Assembly (NCBI GenBank): GCA_025267735.1
Contig: CM046309.1
Location: forward strand, 52,520,319-52,584,318
Source of the DNA: Mactra quadrangularis
Taxonomy: Eukaryota > Mollusca > Bivalvia > Venerida > Mactridae
DNA length: 64,000 nucleotides
Direction: 5' to 3'
A model generated the notes under the pieces. That model worked only from the letters and a program-made list of their open reading frames with translations. It was not told where the DNA came from and made no database searches. A program made the translations under genes and the position numbers. The stretch's first letter is position 1. Every line of letters starts with the position of its first letter. Of this stretch, positions 47,776-61,202 are shown piece after piece.

Positions 47776-50700
47776 AATATAAAAGCTTTACTCAATCATA
47801 ATACACACTTTCTGAAACTCATTTGTGTATTACGACAATAATTTTAACAAAGGCATTCACCGTTAATGGTTATTGTTTTTTATATCTGTGATTATAACTA
47901 TTTATGTAAATATGGGCAATTATATATGTTTAAACCAAAAATTAAACCAAGAGGATTGAGAAATGAAAACTTTAACACAAGAAAATCTTGAGCAATATTT
48001 AAAGTACTCATGTTGGTGCAAACCTTTTCAGTGAAATGAGCACACTGCAAACAAATGTGACATCTTAAGATTTGTATTAATGTTTCACAATGTTTCCATA
48101 AATCAACAACATTAGAATAAGTACTTGTACCATTTGTAAAAATAAATCAATTACAAAAATACATCAATTACTGTTCTTGGACAATTAAACAAGAACTTCC
48201 AGAACAGTGGGCTCATTTAACACAAGTAACCTATTAAAACAATTATAGACTGGAAGACAAACCTCTTGTTACGATGGCATTGACAAACTATAGTAAATTA
48301 GGAGGAACAAGCTATCCATCATCATCATAAAAAACAGAACACATTCATTATTATCCTTGTAACAATTATAATTAATGAATTAATTAACAACACAAGTTTA
48401 ATGTAAGGTCTCTTGTTACATGCAAGAATGTGTTACAAATATTTTATGGTGAAATGGGTTCTGTTATATTCAAGATTCACAGAGAACTGTGAGCATGTTG
48501 AATCATGTTTGGAATCCTAAATATGAACTTTTTGTACAGAGATGCAACACTAAATTCACTAATAGCATGACATCCGTGCAGCATGCATGCATTACAACAT
48601 GCCCAAATCATTAATTTCTGCTGAAGTGTTGGAAAAGTCTCCTTTTCCTTAAATACACATTTTAATAGCATAACACAGACAGACACACAGCTGTATTACA
48701 ATTAGCAAGATCCTAAACAGAACTTTCATCATAGTGAACACAACAGTTGTACAACTATTTAATAAGTCTGCCTTAAAAAGTGGACAAAACTGGCCAATAG
48801 ACTAAGAACAAGCATAACATGCTATGAACCATTATGAAGAAAACTCCAGTTAAAGAAAACAGAACATAATACATGTATATGTGTCAATGGCAAATCCAAT
48901 TGATTAGTTTTGGAGCAGCATGAAAAAAACATCTTTTTTTCTGGAAAGAAAATGGAAATATAGATTAAACTGTAGTATTAAATGTATGCAGATCAAGAAT
49001 GACATACACAAGAACATGTATTATCTTCTAATCCTCATGGTTAACACAGCCTACCTAAATCTGATTCAGAAACATACCAGGAATACTGTACTTTAGTATA
49101 CTAAAAGACCACCAATTATATCAGGTGAAAAAATGTTTTAAGATTCTGGTAATAAATCAGCAGTGAGGTAATAAATAGTATTTATCTTGATGTTTTCATT
49201 GAGGTTCACTTGGTTGAAGATTTTTTATGATCATACATTCCTGTACTCTGTAAGGAGACTGAATAGTCAACTGAGGTTTTTATAATACATAGTAAGTACC
49301 CCAAAAGAAAAGGACTTATTGTAATGAAGTTCCACAACTAGCACAACTTAGTATTTTGGGACTTAAATTACTCATCTTCAAGCAACCAAAATTGCTCAAC
49401 TTGAAGTCAAACTACAAACCATGATAGCTTGCTTTGAATTCCAATGGCTCAAGTGAGCTGCCAAATAGACAGAGATTAATAAATAACATGAAGGTAGCAG
49501 AGAATATACCTCACAAGAAATATCATAGAAACACTGTTATCAGATGTGAACTCATCCTTGAAATTGTTGACTGACATAGTAACACAAAACACCATGAAGC
49601 ATCGTAACATCATGGTGAAATATTGATTTCATTAACAAATATCATTCTAGGTTAAATAAAACCAACAGGAGGCAATAGAAAACAATTTACAAATAAAAAC
49701 CATTGGGATATAGAACAATAGTAGTCTAAAGACTTTTTTCACGAAAAAATCTTAAGAAGTTTTTGAACCCAATTAGATAGGAATTACCACTAATGCATGA
49801 CAATGTTATCTATAACACTGTATATTGAAGATGTTCTGAAACACATAAAAGAAATTTTCTAATTTGACAAGAATTGGTAAAGTTCTTAATTAATAACAAT
49901 AGAAATTTTAGGTTTTTTTTCAGCCCAATTAAAAAGTTACCCATGATGCACCAGTAAATTCCAATGAAGAGACAATTAGACTCTTTTCTCAGCATTCATC
50001 ATAATAAATTTACCACCGTATTATAAGCCAGAAATACATTTTCCATTCATATTTAATTCAATGCCGAAATGGTCACTGATTAAAAGCTAAGTGCTTAGAC
50101 AAACTGTCTGAAACTGAATTTATAATTTGTACCAAGACAGACAAAAAGAACTCCAGAAATGAAACAGTAAATCTGAAATTTCACCATTTCATGGAACAAA
50201 AAATCCCAGCTCTCAGAATACTTCTAAGTATACCATATCACATTCAAATATATCAGATTACTTAGACAGAAAATGCTCTAATATATGACAATCAAGAAAA
50301 CACAACTGGCAATAATGTCAATTAATAATATTATTAAAACGCACTTAATTTCTCAGAAATATGCCTAAAAGAAAAAGAAACAACTGTCTGCTCAATGTCT
50401 GTTCCATAATAAAAGCCAAAGAAATAAAATAAAGTAAAAGACAAAAAATCAAGCAACAGAAGTAAGAGAGTGACAATCTTATCTTATCTGTTTTAAATAC
50501 CAGGAATACTTCAAGCATCAAAATAGTCTAAGAACAACATTAAAATTATCTATGCAACAAAAAACATACAAAAACAATTAGCCGGTGCAACAAGACTAGA
50601 TCATCACTGATCTATTACTATTGATAAGAGATTTCCATAGAACCTGCCTAGGGTATCAACAGTAATCTACTATCAAAAGAAAACAACTTCCAACACGGTT

Positions 50701-52176
50701 ACTGCCACTATCTTGGCGCCAGTAGAAAACTCAGCAATATCTTTGAGTGAAAAAAAATCCAGAAACTCATCTTAACTCTTAGATCAGTTGATCAGAGTGT
50801 ATAGATTCTAATATAACATGTAAGAACTTCATAACACACTTTAATTGGCCAATTAAAGACTTACTGCAAACTTGAACTAAAGCTCCTATTTTAAAGATGT
50901 AATCCTACTCTGAAGTGTTCAAAAAAATCTAAACCTAGATGCCAATTATGTTAAGCAATTAAATGGGATTAAAAATGCATAGTTAGATAAATCATCTTTT
51001 TGATCATGTATCAACAATCTCTAACCTCTTACAATCGTAGTACCATTTGGCCTGACAGGTGCTCCGATATTTTAATTAGTGCTTAGAGCAATAATCCATC
51101 AAATTATAATAACTTTTTTATAACTAGGGTAGCAGATTACAGTGAAATGTTCTGCACCTCAGATGAAAATGGATGAAGATTATCTAACTTCTTTCAAATT
51201 TAGCAAATATTACCAAACAAACATTTAAAATTAGAAACATTATACAGAATTAATGTTGATTGCCATGGATACCTCAACATATGGTAGCTAGAATTCTGTA
51301 TAGCCTCAAGAAAAGAAATGAAAATTCTTGAACGTTTATATTTTAAATTGAAATATTTATAAGCAGCTGATGAGACTGATTAACCCATGAGGCAACATTT
51401 TCACAAGAACATAAACCACAAAAACCATTCATAATGACGTAACAACAAACTACACAAAATTGTGATAACATTCCTTCACAACAATTTTCAAAACTTTTGT
51501 ATAAACATAACATTTATACTATTCATACATTTTTTTCTTTAATTTCATGCCAAATCTCTTTATAAATTGAACATTTTGAATACTGATAGTTTTTTTGTGC
51601 ATTTAAACATTTTCAAAGAGATCTAAACAGTCATCCGAGCATGTTCTGAACAAAGCTTGCATTATGCTGTGTTAATGCACCTAGTGTTAAATACCAATAA
51701 TGATATTCTTACTCTATGTTACAACTCCCATTTCTATAATTAATCAACAAATATCACATTCTAATAATCGTTAAATACCAAACAATAATCATCAGATCAA
51801 TTCCTAAATGGCTTGCAACAACTCAAAGTCATAACACACAAAGTAATTTTTCCAATTTTTTGCAGTAGTTCAAAATACAATAATACACTAACTGCTGATG
51901 ACTTACATCACATGCATTAATTACTAATGGATTATTCTTTCCAAATGGCCTATAGCAATGCAAAGTTCTTATGCACTAAATACTGAAGATCTCTTTCCAA
52001 TTTCTTTTGAAGTACTTCCCAAACTATAATACAATACTAACAAAAGGCTTTTCTCAAATGATGACCAGCAGTATAAAACATAATGCAATAATCGTTAAAG
52101 GCTTTTTGAAATGGTTAAAAGCAGTTCATAGTTTTAATGCTCTCTTTACCCAAGGCTTCCTTTTCAAAAATTGGTT
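47776..52176. other. Intron sequence, nothing recognisable
   Basis: About 4.4 kb of AT-rich sequence without a repeat family, hairpin or coding signal that I can support. Confidence 0.5.
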
Positions 52177-52263
52177 GCTGGATTTCAAAGTTGTGTATGA
52201 TGCTTGCTGGATTTCAAAGTTATGTATGATGCTTGCTGGATTTCAAAGTTATGTATGATGCTT
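52177..52263 (+). repeat. Three tandem copies of a 29-bp unit
   Basis: The unit 'gctggatttcaaagttatgt' with 'atgatgctt' occurs three times (52177, 52206, 52235) with one substitution in the first. Confidence 0.95.
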
Positions 52264-54429
52264 GAGTCATAATAGTTAAAAGAGTCATTCACCATCTCAA
52301 TTTACATTAATGAATGGTGCATCAATCTACATGCACTGAAAATATTATAGTCCTATTATCATAATAAATACAATTGTTTTTTCTACTTTTTGTAGAATAA
52401 ATATTGTTAATGATGTATAGGAGCAGAGAAAATACATCAAGTATGCACCAATCATATAAATAAAATTGCTTCAAGTTCTAGAGTTATATTTGGGTATAAT
52501 GAAGTCACTCCAACTTATCAAGTAACATACAAGTAAAAGACGAAAGTTCAAACAACTTCACATCAGTTTATACAACTTAGCAACACAGAGCATAATACTG
52601 AAAATGAAGTAGCATAAAAAGCTTTAAAGAATTGTGAAAGTTCATCCAACTAAACGACATAATGTAAAATACAGAAAAAGGTAGAAACAGAATAAAAACA
52701 ATTGCTTTCAAGAGTTGCAAAAGTTTTTCTGAGGAATAAAAATTATGATAAACCATTGAAAAGTCTATCCTCAATGTGCATCTTGAGATAATACAAATCT
52801 AGGAAGACAGTTTATTACAAGTTTGTAATAAATTTTACATTTCAAGACAATAACAGGTACCCAGCATCCACTTATTTGTAATTGTTTTGATTACAGCAAT
52901 AAAAATAAATTACATTATACCTATGAAATAAATTCAACTTTCTTCAAACATGTATATACCTCTCTACCTTTCTAATGTAGCATTTATCATAGAGCTTTTC
53001 AAGCACCTAGTTGAAGCTGATATTAAACAGGCATCTAGACCCACAGCTGCGTAAATCTATTACGAAGTTTCTGCAATGTCTTAAATGCTGAGTAATTATC
53101 AGTAAATATTTATATTAAAACAAATATTAACAAAAAAGAATATTTCTTAACAAAATAATCTGAATTTGTTTGTTTTTCTTTCTTCAATATCTAAAGAAAA
53201 GACAAACACTTTGATTGAATGATGAAGTTTTTCAGATTTGAAAAACAAAAATATCAACACAAAGCTCCAATTGCCATCGGCTTCTTTCTGATATTAAAAG
53301 CTTTATATTTCTGTACCTCACAGGAAGATAATTCAAAACAAATAAGCATTCAGTAAAATATTGACTGAGAGTATCAAGTCCTTCAGAATCTTGCAGACAA
53401 CTAACTGCTGCATATTCATAATCTAGATCAATTGCTGGAGACAAATGTAAATTCCGAAACCTAAAGGCACCAAAAGGTTCAAATACCTTGCAATAACAAG
53501 ATGATTCTGAGTACCCTGGATCGCTCACCAGTGAACTAGATCTTAAGAACATCTGACACAAAATTTATTTTCAATATTATATTATGCCGTTAAAAAACTT
53601 TTTGACTCCTGGGGTGGGCTCAATGTGACCAATCGGCATAACTAGAACAAGCTTTACAGAGGACTTAGAGGTGACCCCACATGCTAAATATCAAAGGCCT
53701 AATAGTTTTTGACAAGATTTCTTGTTGCACACAAGCATGCACACCAAATATAATGCAAACAATCACTTCTCTTTGGCACTTTGTGCTCAGGAGAGCTTGA
53801 AAGTCAAAGAGTGAGTATAATATCAACAGAATTGATTTCAATGATTCTCAAGTTGAAAATCTTATTTCCAGTGACTTACAATGCAGGAAAAATCTCAGTG
53901 TTGGTTTTTAGTTTACCATTCTACAGACTAGCAGTAATCTAGTACAAGTGCGTGAAATAAAAACTGCCAAGTCATGCAGGTACAATTATGTATGTAATGG
54001 TTCAACTCTGTAGCATATCATATCACATGTTTATCACAAACAATATTTTTGGCATCACAAAAACTGTTGAGGATCTGCTGCAAGATATAACACACACCCT
54101 GTACTAACAATGTTAAATATTGCACTCACTGACCTTGTTAATGGTGTAAACTGGCAGGGGGTAAAACTTATGTTCATTGTTTTATTACATCGTACCTAGT
54201 TTTTTGTATCTTCCTGCAACACCTATCATGAATATTTAAGAGACAGATATTCATAAAAACTACAATCTACAGAATACCTAGGACATACTAAGTGCAGATA
54301 GACAAAAAATCCTACAAGGAATGAGGACATTTTTACATTCCTGATCTTTTCTGTTGAGACAAAATGTCCTAATAAAGTTTAATGTGGAAAAGTAATGAAT
54401 ATGTTCTAAGGTTGAACTCTAGCCCCAAA
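52264..54429. other. Intron sequence with one unexplained open frame
   Basis: The minus-strand frame 53232-53561 (109 codons) is the longest here outside repeats. Its composition is less biased than chance frames nearby (Cys, Asp, Glu and Trp present), but I recognise no domain. It could be a decayed mobile-element fragment or chance. Positions 53630-53780 resemble a dispersed 'cataactagaacaagct' type repeat without a partner here. Confidence 0.35.
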
Positions 54430-55215
54430 CACAGGCGGCCGACACGGTTCCTAATCAAAACAATCCATAAACATATAAGGTATTTTACTAAAAAATGGTA
54501 GTTTTTAACCAGTTTTACTTAAGAGGCCATTTTCTCCATTATAAATATATTTATTTCACTTATTCAACAATGCACATGTAGCTAAGGCTTTGCTCTTTCA
54601 AATGACACCAATAGCTTTTGCATATGCCGAGTAATAAAGTCATGGGCCGATTTCAAACATCACGATCAAACGATCTAGTTTAGTAGGTACAGAAGTTGCC
54701 AGAACAAAATACACTATGATGGCAAATTTTGTACCATTAAATCGAATAAAACTAAGTAAAATGAGAATATTTACGCATGCAATCGATCATCAAATGTTTT
54801 TCATGCAGTCAAACTGTATTCAGTATTCAAGACGTTGATCTAGTCATTAAAAATCAAATATTTTTCTTCATTAAACTATCTATGGTACAGTCATTATTAA
54901 TCATGTGACGTAACGTCTATAGTGTACTGTAGTATGTAGTTCTTGCGATTTTTGTATCAAGTAAACTTAATCTGTTTAATTCAGATGTTCGAAATCAGCC
55001 TACGACCTTATTATTCGACAAATGCAAAAGATGTTGGTGTCATTTGAAAGAGCAAAGTCTTAGCTTTGTGCACATGTATAAATCTGTGAAATAAAATTAT
55101 AAATGATGGAGAAACTGGCCTCTAATTGAACTTAGTTGAAAACTACCATTTTTTTAGTAATATACCTTACATGTATATATAGTGCTTTTGATTCGGGCCT
55201 GTGCCGTCACCTGTG
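54430..55215. mobile_element. Long-arm foldback (long-TIR) transposon, 786 bp, non-coding
   Basis: The left arm (54430 to about 54690) and right arm (about 54955 to 55215) are inverted copies at roughly 75-85 percent by eye. Matching landmarks are 'aaaatggtagtttt' / 'aaaactaccatttt', 'tttgctctttcaaatgacac' / 'gtgtcatttgaaagagcaaa', and the ends CACAGG / CCTGTG. The flanks carry an 8-bp direct repeat with one mismatch: GCCCCAAA (54422-54429) and GTCCCAAA (55216-55223). About 260 bp of unique centre encodes nothing recognisable. MULE-like or Foldback-like by architecture; the superfamily is undecided. Confidence 0.85.
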
Positions 55216-55299
55216 GTCCCAAAGGTTTTAACATTAGAAATTAAAAGTAAAAGAGCAAAGCATGAAGTTTTAAATTATGCCACTTTTTCACATTTGTTT

Positions 55300-55500
55300 T
55301 AGTCATATAGCTGTGGTCATTTATCCCACTGTCCCTGGTGAGGCTTATATCTCTAGACTCAGCTTTGAACCAGTATTTAGCAAATACCTTCATCAGTTCT
55401 TGACATAGACACTACTTCATACAGACACAAGTATGCAAGACCATAATCATAATTTTTTTCATGACAAAACACCATTAAGTTTTGTAAGTAGATCTTTCGC
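55300..55500 (-). mobile_element. Diverged family C SINE body
   Basis: Reversed family C landmarks: 'gtggtcatttatcccact', 'aggcttatatctctagactc', 'gtatttagcaaataccttca' with 'tcagt', 'catgacaaaacacc'. Its tRNA-like part continues into the minisatellite at 55501. Confidence 0.65.
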
Positions 55501-55853
55501 CCAGGAATAGAACCCATCACCCTTTAATATGTTGTCAGACTAGAAACTGTAAGTATCACCCAGGAATAGAACCCATCACCCCTTAATATGTTGTCAGTCT
55601 AGAAACTGTAAGTATCACCCAGGAATAGAACCAATCACCCCATAATATGTTGTCAGACTAGAAACTGTAAGTATCACCCAGGAATAGAACCAATCACCCC
55701 ATAATATGTTGTCAGACTAGAAACTGTAAGTATCACCCAGGAATAGAACCAATCACCCCATAATATGTTGTCAGACTAGAAACTGTAAGTATCACCTAGG
55801 ACTAGAACCTATCACCCCATGAATTGTAATCAGACAGAGAACTAACCACATGA
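55501..55853 (-). repeat. 59-bp minisatellite derived from the tRNA-like head of a SINE
   Basis: Units begin at 55501, 55560, 55619, 55678, 55737 and about 55795 (the last diverged). Each carries 'ccaggaatagaacc', whose reverse complement GGTTCTATTCC is one base off the polymerase III B box GGTTCGANTCC. Each also carries 'tgttgtcagactagaaact'. The flanking SINE body shows the origin. Confidence 0.85.
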
Positions 55854-55859
55854 ACCAGT

Positions 55860-57212
55860 GAGTTACCATCTTAAAAACACAACAGTAAAATTACAACAGA
55901 ATTTGATACAAATACTTCTTATCAAACATGAATTTCATGACAAAACACCATACAAATCATATTGCACAACTAACATAGAATATGGTTCTTTTTCCAAACA
56001 CCAACATAATCATTTACACTAATCTATCATTGTTTCTTCTATTATCTTCTTTTGTTTTCAGTGTACTTCCTCTCCATACAACATAAGAAAAAAACATAAG
56101 TACAACATACAATATAATGAAGTATCTCTAATCACAAAAATAGATCATATATTTTCCGAGAAATAATAAAGCTGTTAGATATCGACATATCTATCAACAA
56201 ATGTTGGCCATCTTCAGTCAGCAAATTGATTCATTTTAGTAGAGGGGAACATTGTCTGCATTGATACAGTGGTAAAACAATGAAAGGAAAGCAAATGAGA
56301 GAAAGAAGGGAATACTCTACTTATTCATGCATAGAAAAAATATTCATAGCAGGAAATGATACCATCTGCATTGATTTAACAATACTGGAGCATGCAATAG
56401 CACTGATGTGATGACAACTTGCTTCCGGCATTGATAAGTTTGTATCCTCTGTGAACTTCATGCTACAATAAGCACATCAATACAACTATCTTGAAATGAG
56501 TAAATATAATAAATAAACATATATTTTCATGAATATCCATGTGAGCAAGAAAACTGGTGATGTTAATTGAGATATGTCTTAACATTGATATGAGACAGCA
56601 CCACAAACTGGGAATGCTGAAATGCATCTTGATATTGACAAGGAAAAGCACCACAAACTGTCAATGACCACTACTGGCAATGCTAATTGAGATACATCTT
56701 TATATTATCAAAGGGAAGCACCACTAAATTCCAATGCTGAAATAAGGCTTGATGTTGACAAGAGGAAACATCACTATAATGTCCATCAACATCTTAGGGG
56801 TTCATCTCAACATTGCCCCAACACCAGTTTGAACTCTTCATAAACAATAGACATAAAAAATTTAAAGGTAAAGTTTTTAGTAATTTCTGAATCAAAGACT
56901 TCAGACATCTGAAAGTCCTGGACTAAGAATCTTAGAAGAGAAGATAAAGTTTGCTGGATGTAAAGAAAAGCAACAGTAAACTTTATCTTCAACAGATGAA
57001 AAGAGAAATTCAATATTTATTTAAATATTTCTCAAGGCTAGCCAGTAATTGAATATATAGTATATAATTCCAGAGGCATTTTATTATATAACTATTTCAT
57101 CATAAAATTGTTTCTAAGTTATTGTTTTCAATCACAATAAGATTTACTTATTTCATTGATATAACATGCTCAAGGCAACACATATATAAAACAAAATCTT
57201 AAACAGAGAAAT
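55860..57212. other. Intron sequence with weak internal repetition
   Basis: Around 56570-56770, 'gcaccacaaactg', 'aatgctgaaat' and 'cttgatattgaca' recur loosely, suggesting an old tandem repeat. Nothing else was recognised. Confidence 0.45.
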
Positions 57213-57487
57213 AACAAGTAAATCTGTGAGCTAATGCTCACTAGTGATACCCCCGCCAAAATCTAAAAATATGCGACAAACAGGAAGTAGATGAGCAAGG
57301 AGCATGAAATCGCTTTACACCACATGGGACTATGGGATGAAGCAATATGCAAAGTATTAGGCTGCTGCATGTTATAGTTGCTGAGAAAACTGCAACGGAA
57401 ATTTCGTAACGGACGGACGCACGCACGAACACACGCACGGACAAGGGTAAAACAGTATACCCCCCTCTTCTTCGAAGCGGGGGTATA
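57213..57487 (-). mobile_element. 'gggggtata' element (family D, copy 3, short form)
   Basis: From acaagtaaatctgtgagc to cgaagcgggggtat. The longest tetranucleotide tract of the four copies lies at about 57408-57442. Very close to copies 2 and 4. Confidence 0.9.
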
Positions 57488-57749
57488 AATATTGAAGGAT
57501 GTAGACTAGTTTCATGTTGGTCCATCGGAATGTTCTTTGCTTTTACAAGTACAAATGGTAATCAGGAAAAGCTGAGGTGCATCAAATATTAAAAGAACAA
57601 AATTTTGTTAAGCATCACTGTAAGGTAACCAACCTAATCCATAGAACATCATAAGATGTTTGATAATGGATTTTTCCAAGAAAGGAAAGGAGAAGGCTGG
57701 CTAACATGTTGAAGCTAATAGGGAAGAGGCTATAATCATGTTCATACGA

Positions 57750-57901
57750 ATATAGAATGTTCCACTATTAGGACAATACAAATCAGAAGTGTTAATAGCT
57801 TTAGGTCTTAATATAGGCACATTTTTCTCAAATTAAGCAATTAGCACTCAAAAATTGTCCAAAAAAATAGCCAAGGTGGTCTTTACAGTGGAACTTTACT
57901 G
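57750..57901 (+). mobile_element. TA-type MITE (family F, copy 4)
   Basis: 'gttccactattaggacaata', 'ggtcttaatataggcacatt' and 'ccaaggtggtctttacagtg' with 'gaactttactg', followed by TA. Confidence 0.78.
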
Positions 57902-58417
57902 TATATCACAGTGTGTAGTAGTAGCGACACAGAATCTGTGCACAGTTCATTTTCATGATGAACACCATTATTCAAAAAGAAAATTTCACAGACATTTTCA
58001 AGTGAACATTTTACATTGAAGTAAAGGTTCCCAACACACATTTTGTCTCCTGTAAAACCATATTCTAAAATGTCACGGCAACAAGTCATTTTGTTTCATG
58101 AAACAAATAATAAGAGAGCTCTCAGTGCACAAATGAGCAAAAATATTAATACTGTCATTTCCTTCCCATTTGTAATTAACGTTTTGGAATGGAAAAGGTA
58201 TCATTTAATAGAGTATTTGCTTCTTGTTTTAAAGCTTCTGAAACAAAAGGATTTGTCTCTCTTCATTAGAAATAAAACAGAAACAGAACTATACAATGGA
58301 CATGGAAGAATAATATCTCAATATACTTAGACAAATAGACTCTCTGAACATATTAAATTACTTGCTTGGCTTAAAAGGACACCAAAGGCCAAGGCTTAAG
58401 ATCCACTTAGTTTAAGC

Positions 58418-58494
58418 AAAGGTCAAGGCTGATGTTTAACTCTTTTTCAGCAAAGGTCAAATTGACAAAAAGCATAGAGTTTCAGCAAAGGTCA
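58418..58494 (+). repeat. Three AAAGGTCA sites in a 34/35-bp imperfect tandem
   Basis: AAAGGTCA occurs at 58418-58425, 58452-58459 and 58487-58494, each within 'agcaaaggtcaa'. A related 'aaaggccaaggc' precedes them at 58384-58395. AAAGGTCA is the NR4A-type extended half-site; whether it is used here is unknown. Confidence 0.5.
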
Positions 58495-58499
58495 AGGCA

Positions 58500-61052
58500 T
58501 ATTTGTATGCCAGTTACTCAGTTACTTAAAAGAAGCAAATTTTGCAGCTGACATTATTCAAAGTAAAACTACTTAAAACACTTTGAGGAAATTGTTAAAT
58601 TCAGCATATTTTAAGATAAATATTTGGCACATTTAAAATGTACTTAAGCAAGAGAACACTATATAGACAGATTATATTTCAAATAATGTAAAAAGTATAG
58701 ATAAGTACCAAGAAAACCCACATGCATTTTCACATGAATGATAAATGCATGAAAAATCAAATCAAATCAAATAATTACCGACACAAAGTAGGTTTCAAAA
58801 CTAAACCTTCTAGTCATTAAAGATCATTAAAGACACATCAATAAGATATAACATTAGGAAAATTGAAACAAGTGATACAAATCACCACAAATAGTTTTCA
58901 GTTAATTACAACACTTATATCATGCAAAAGGTACAAAGGAATGTTCCAGGACTAATCAAGGGCAAAGTGTAAAACTGTTGCAACTCTTCATAAAAATTAA
59001 AAGGAGATAAAATAGTTCTACATAATTATCTAAAAAATGACAATCAATCTGGCAGCACATTTGTTCTAATTATTAAACTATTATGGTTAAGAAGTTTGGG
59101 GATTTTTTTCCCAAGTAAGCATATTTTTAGGTAGAAATGTGATTATATAGAATACAATTGTAAATTTGTAATATTACAATGAATAATGAATTTTCTAGAA
59201 ATAATGGATGAATGAATGATGTAAGACAAGTCTTATCATTAATCATAAGTCTAAGGATGACACAATAATCATTGTTCACCCATTTCTGAAGTAACCCTTT
59301 ACTTTCTTTACATGTGTTCTTTATTAAAGACAATAGCAACAAGAGTAAAAAAGAGACTCCTTGATTAAATGTGCAGTAAAACAAAGATAGAAACTAGAAT
59401 TCCAAGAATTAATGTGCAGTTAAAAAAGGTAAAGACCAAGGTAGCTATAAATCATCTTCAACTTATTTTCAGTCAACCCCACCCCTACGTCATGTCTCAT
59501 TCAGCAGTGTATATGTAGCATCATTGATACTTTACTACAACAGTTACATAATTATGGTGGTTAATTTACAACATGTGGCATTTTAGTCCCATTAGGCACC
59601 AAAGAAAACATTAAAGTATGACAAAATGTTGTTTTTGTTGTATCTTCATCCTGCAGGGTTGCCATATGAAAACACAAAGATGCGACATATGTATGACATC
59701 TTTTTATTTCAGGTTTTTTCTTCTTAATTTTGTTACATCTTTGTGCTTTTGCCTTACACCCTGCAAGACCTAAATACACAAAAACATTTTGCCATCTGTG
59801 TACCTGTAAGCAGAAGAATAAAGAACCAGAACATTTTGATTTTGTCCAGGGAGGTGCAATACATAAAAAACACAAAGATGTGACGCATGCCACATGGCAT
59901 AAATCAGCCACTTAAGTTCTAAGACTGAAGTTAAACACTACAACATTTAGCTAAGGTAGGCACCATAAATCATAATTCATCTGCATATAGTTTATTTATG
60001 TACTAACCCTTTCTTAAAACACAATTAACATCATTATCATTATGATAAAAACAACAACAAAACTTTGTGGAAAACAATGATCTATGATGCAATCACTGAA
60101 GTAGCATAAAAAATAATAGACAAAAACGTGTATGAAAGATGTATCCATCAATGTTAAATCATATCCTTCATGTTTTAAGCTAGGATAATTGCATTTACCA
60201 AAAATCTCTATGGTTGAAAATATAGAGACTTCTTAACAGACAGAACAGAATCTACGATTCACAGCATGGGAAGTAATTTACCAGAATAGTAAAATAAACA
60301 GACAAGAGCATCTTCAAAGGGATTCTACTTAAGTATGGACATTATGTTTCAACATTAACAATGTATTATTCAAGTACAATGATTCACTTTTTTTACTTTG
60401 ATTGTTAACAATTTAACGCAAAACCATAAAGACAGGTGGACCACTCTCACTGCAGCAAGATTTATTCAAACAACGGCTAATAACTTCCAAAACTACTCAA
60501 CAGCGCCAAATAACAATTTCGAAAATAATGCAGTATAATAAAAAAACGATTCGCAAATAATACCATTGAATGGTACAACAAAAGTGTTCCATATCTGCAA
60601 TAATATCCAGGTGGAATTTGTTGAAAGATGTATAATAAAAATGTTTATGAACCTACTGAGTAATGGTTCACAGGTCATTAGTAAAATATTCCATACTTAC
60701 AACTTGATGATAAAAATATCTACAGAAAGTATATCAAGACTTCTTTCCTGAAGAGTATTTCTTCTCATTTGATTACAGAGGTTATATAGGTAATGACATT
60801 CATAGGTATGTATGAATGAACAAAACCCAATCATCATTTACATGAAGTATCATATAAGAATGCCATTTTCATGGCAGAAAACTCTAAAATTTCATTCTTG
60901 AATTTTCCTAATTTAATTAAAATTCTGAATTTTCATAATTTTATTAAAATCCTGAAATTCCAGAATTTATCCCAGAATTTTAATTAAATCCAAAAATTCC
61001 TAAATTTTTATAACAAAAGTTTTCAGATGGAGGGTTTAAGAAAGTAACATTT
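58500..61052. other. Intron sequence with one double-open stretch
   Basis: 59561-59915 is open on both strands and contains repeated and inverted 'acaaagatg' / 'catctttgt' words, which suggests a small element rather than a gene. An AT-rich 'aattctgaattttc' type repetition fills 60890-61010. Nothing else was recognised. Confidence 0.45.
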
Positions 61053-61054
61053 TC

Positions 61055-61112
61055 AAAGGTCCCAGAAATCCTGAACTTAAGGACTAGTTCTGAAAAACTT
61101 TCATCCATGCAT
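61055..61112 (+). repeat. Short dispersed 'ggtcc...ggactagttct' repeat, copy 2
   Basis: 'ggtcccagaaatcctgaact' with 'taaggactagttctgaaaaa' and 'ctttcatccat' resembles 44809-44855. Confidence 0.5.
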
Positions 61113-61202
61113 AATTTCTTCTCAAATTAAGGTTTGGAATTAAAAATAGCCAAAAAACGTATGATAACAACAACAGTGGTCTGTATAGCAGAACTTTACT
61201 GT
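61113..61202 (+). mobile_element. TA-type MITE (family F, copy 5, 3' part only)
   Basis: 'ttctcaaattaagg', 'aaaaatagccaaaaa' and 'cagtggtctgtatagcagaa' with 'ctttactgtag' match the right half of family F. Confidence 0.65.
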
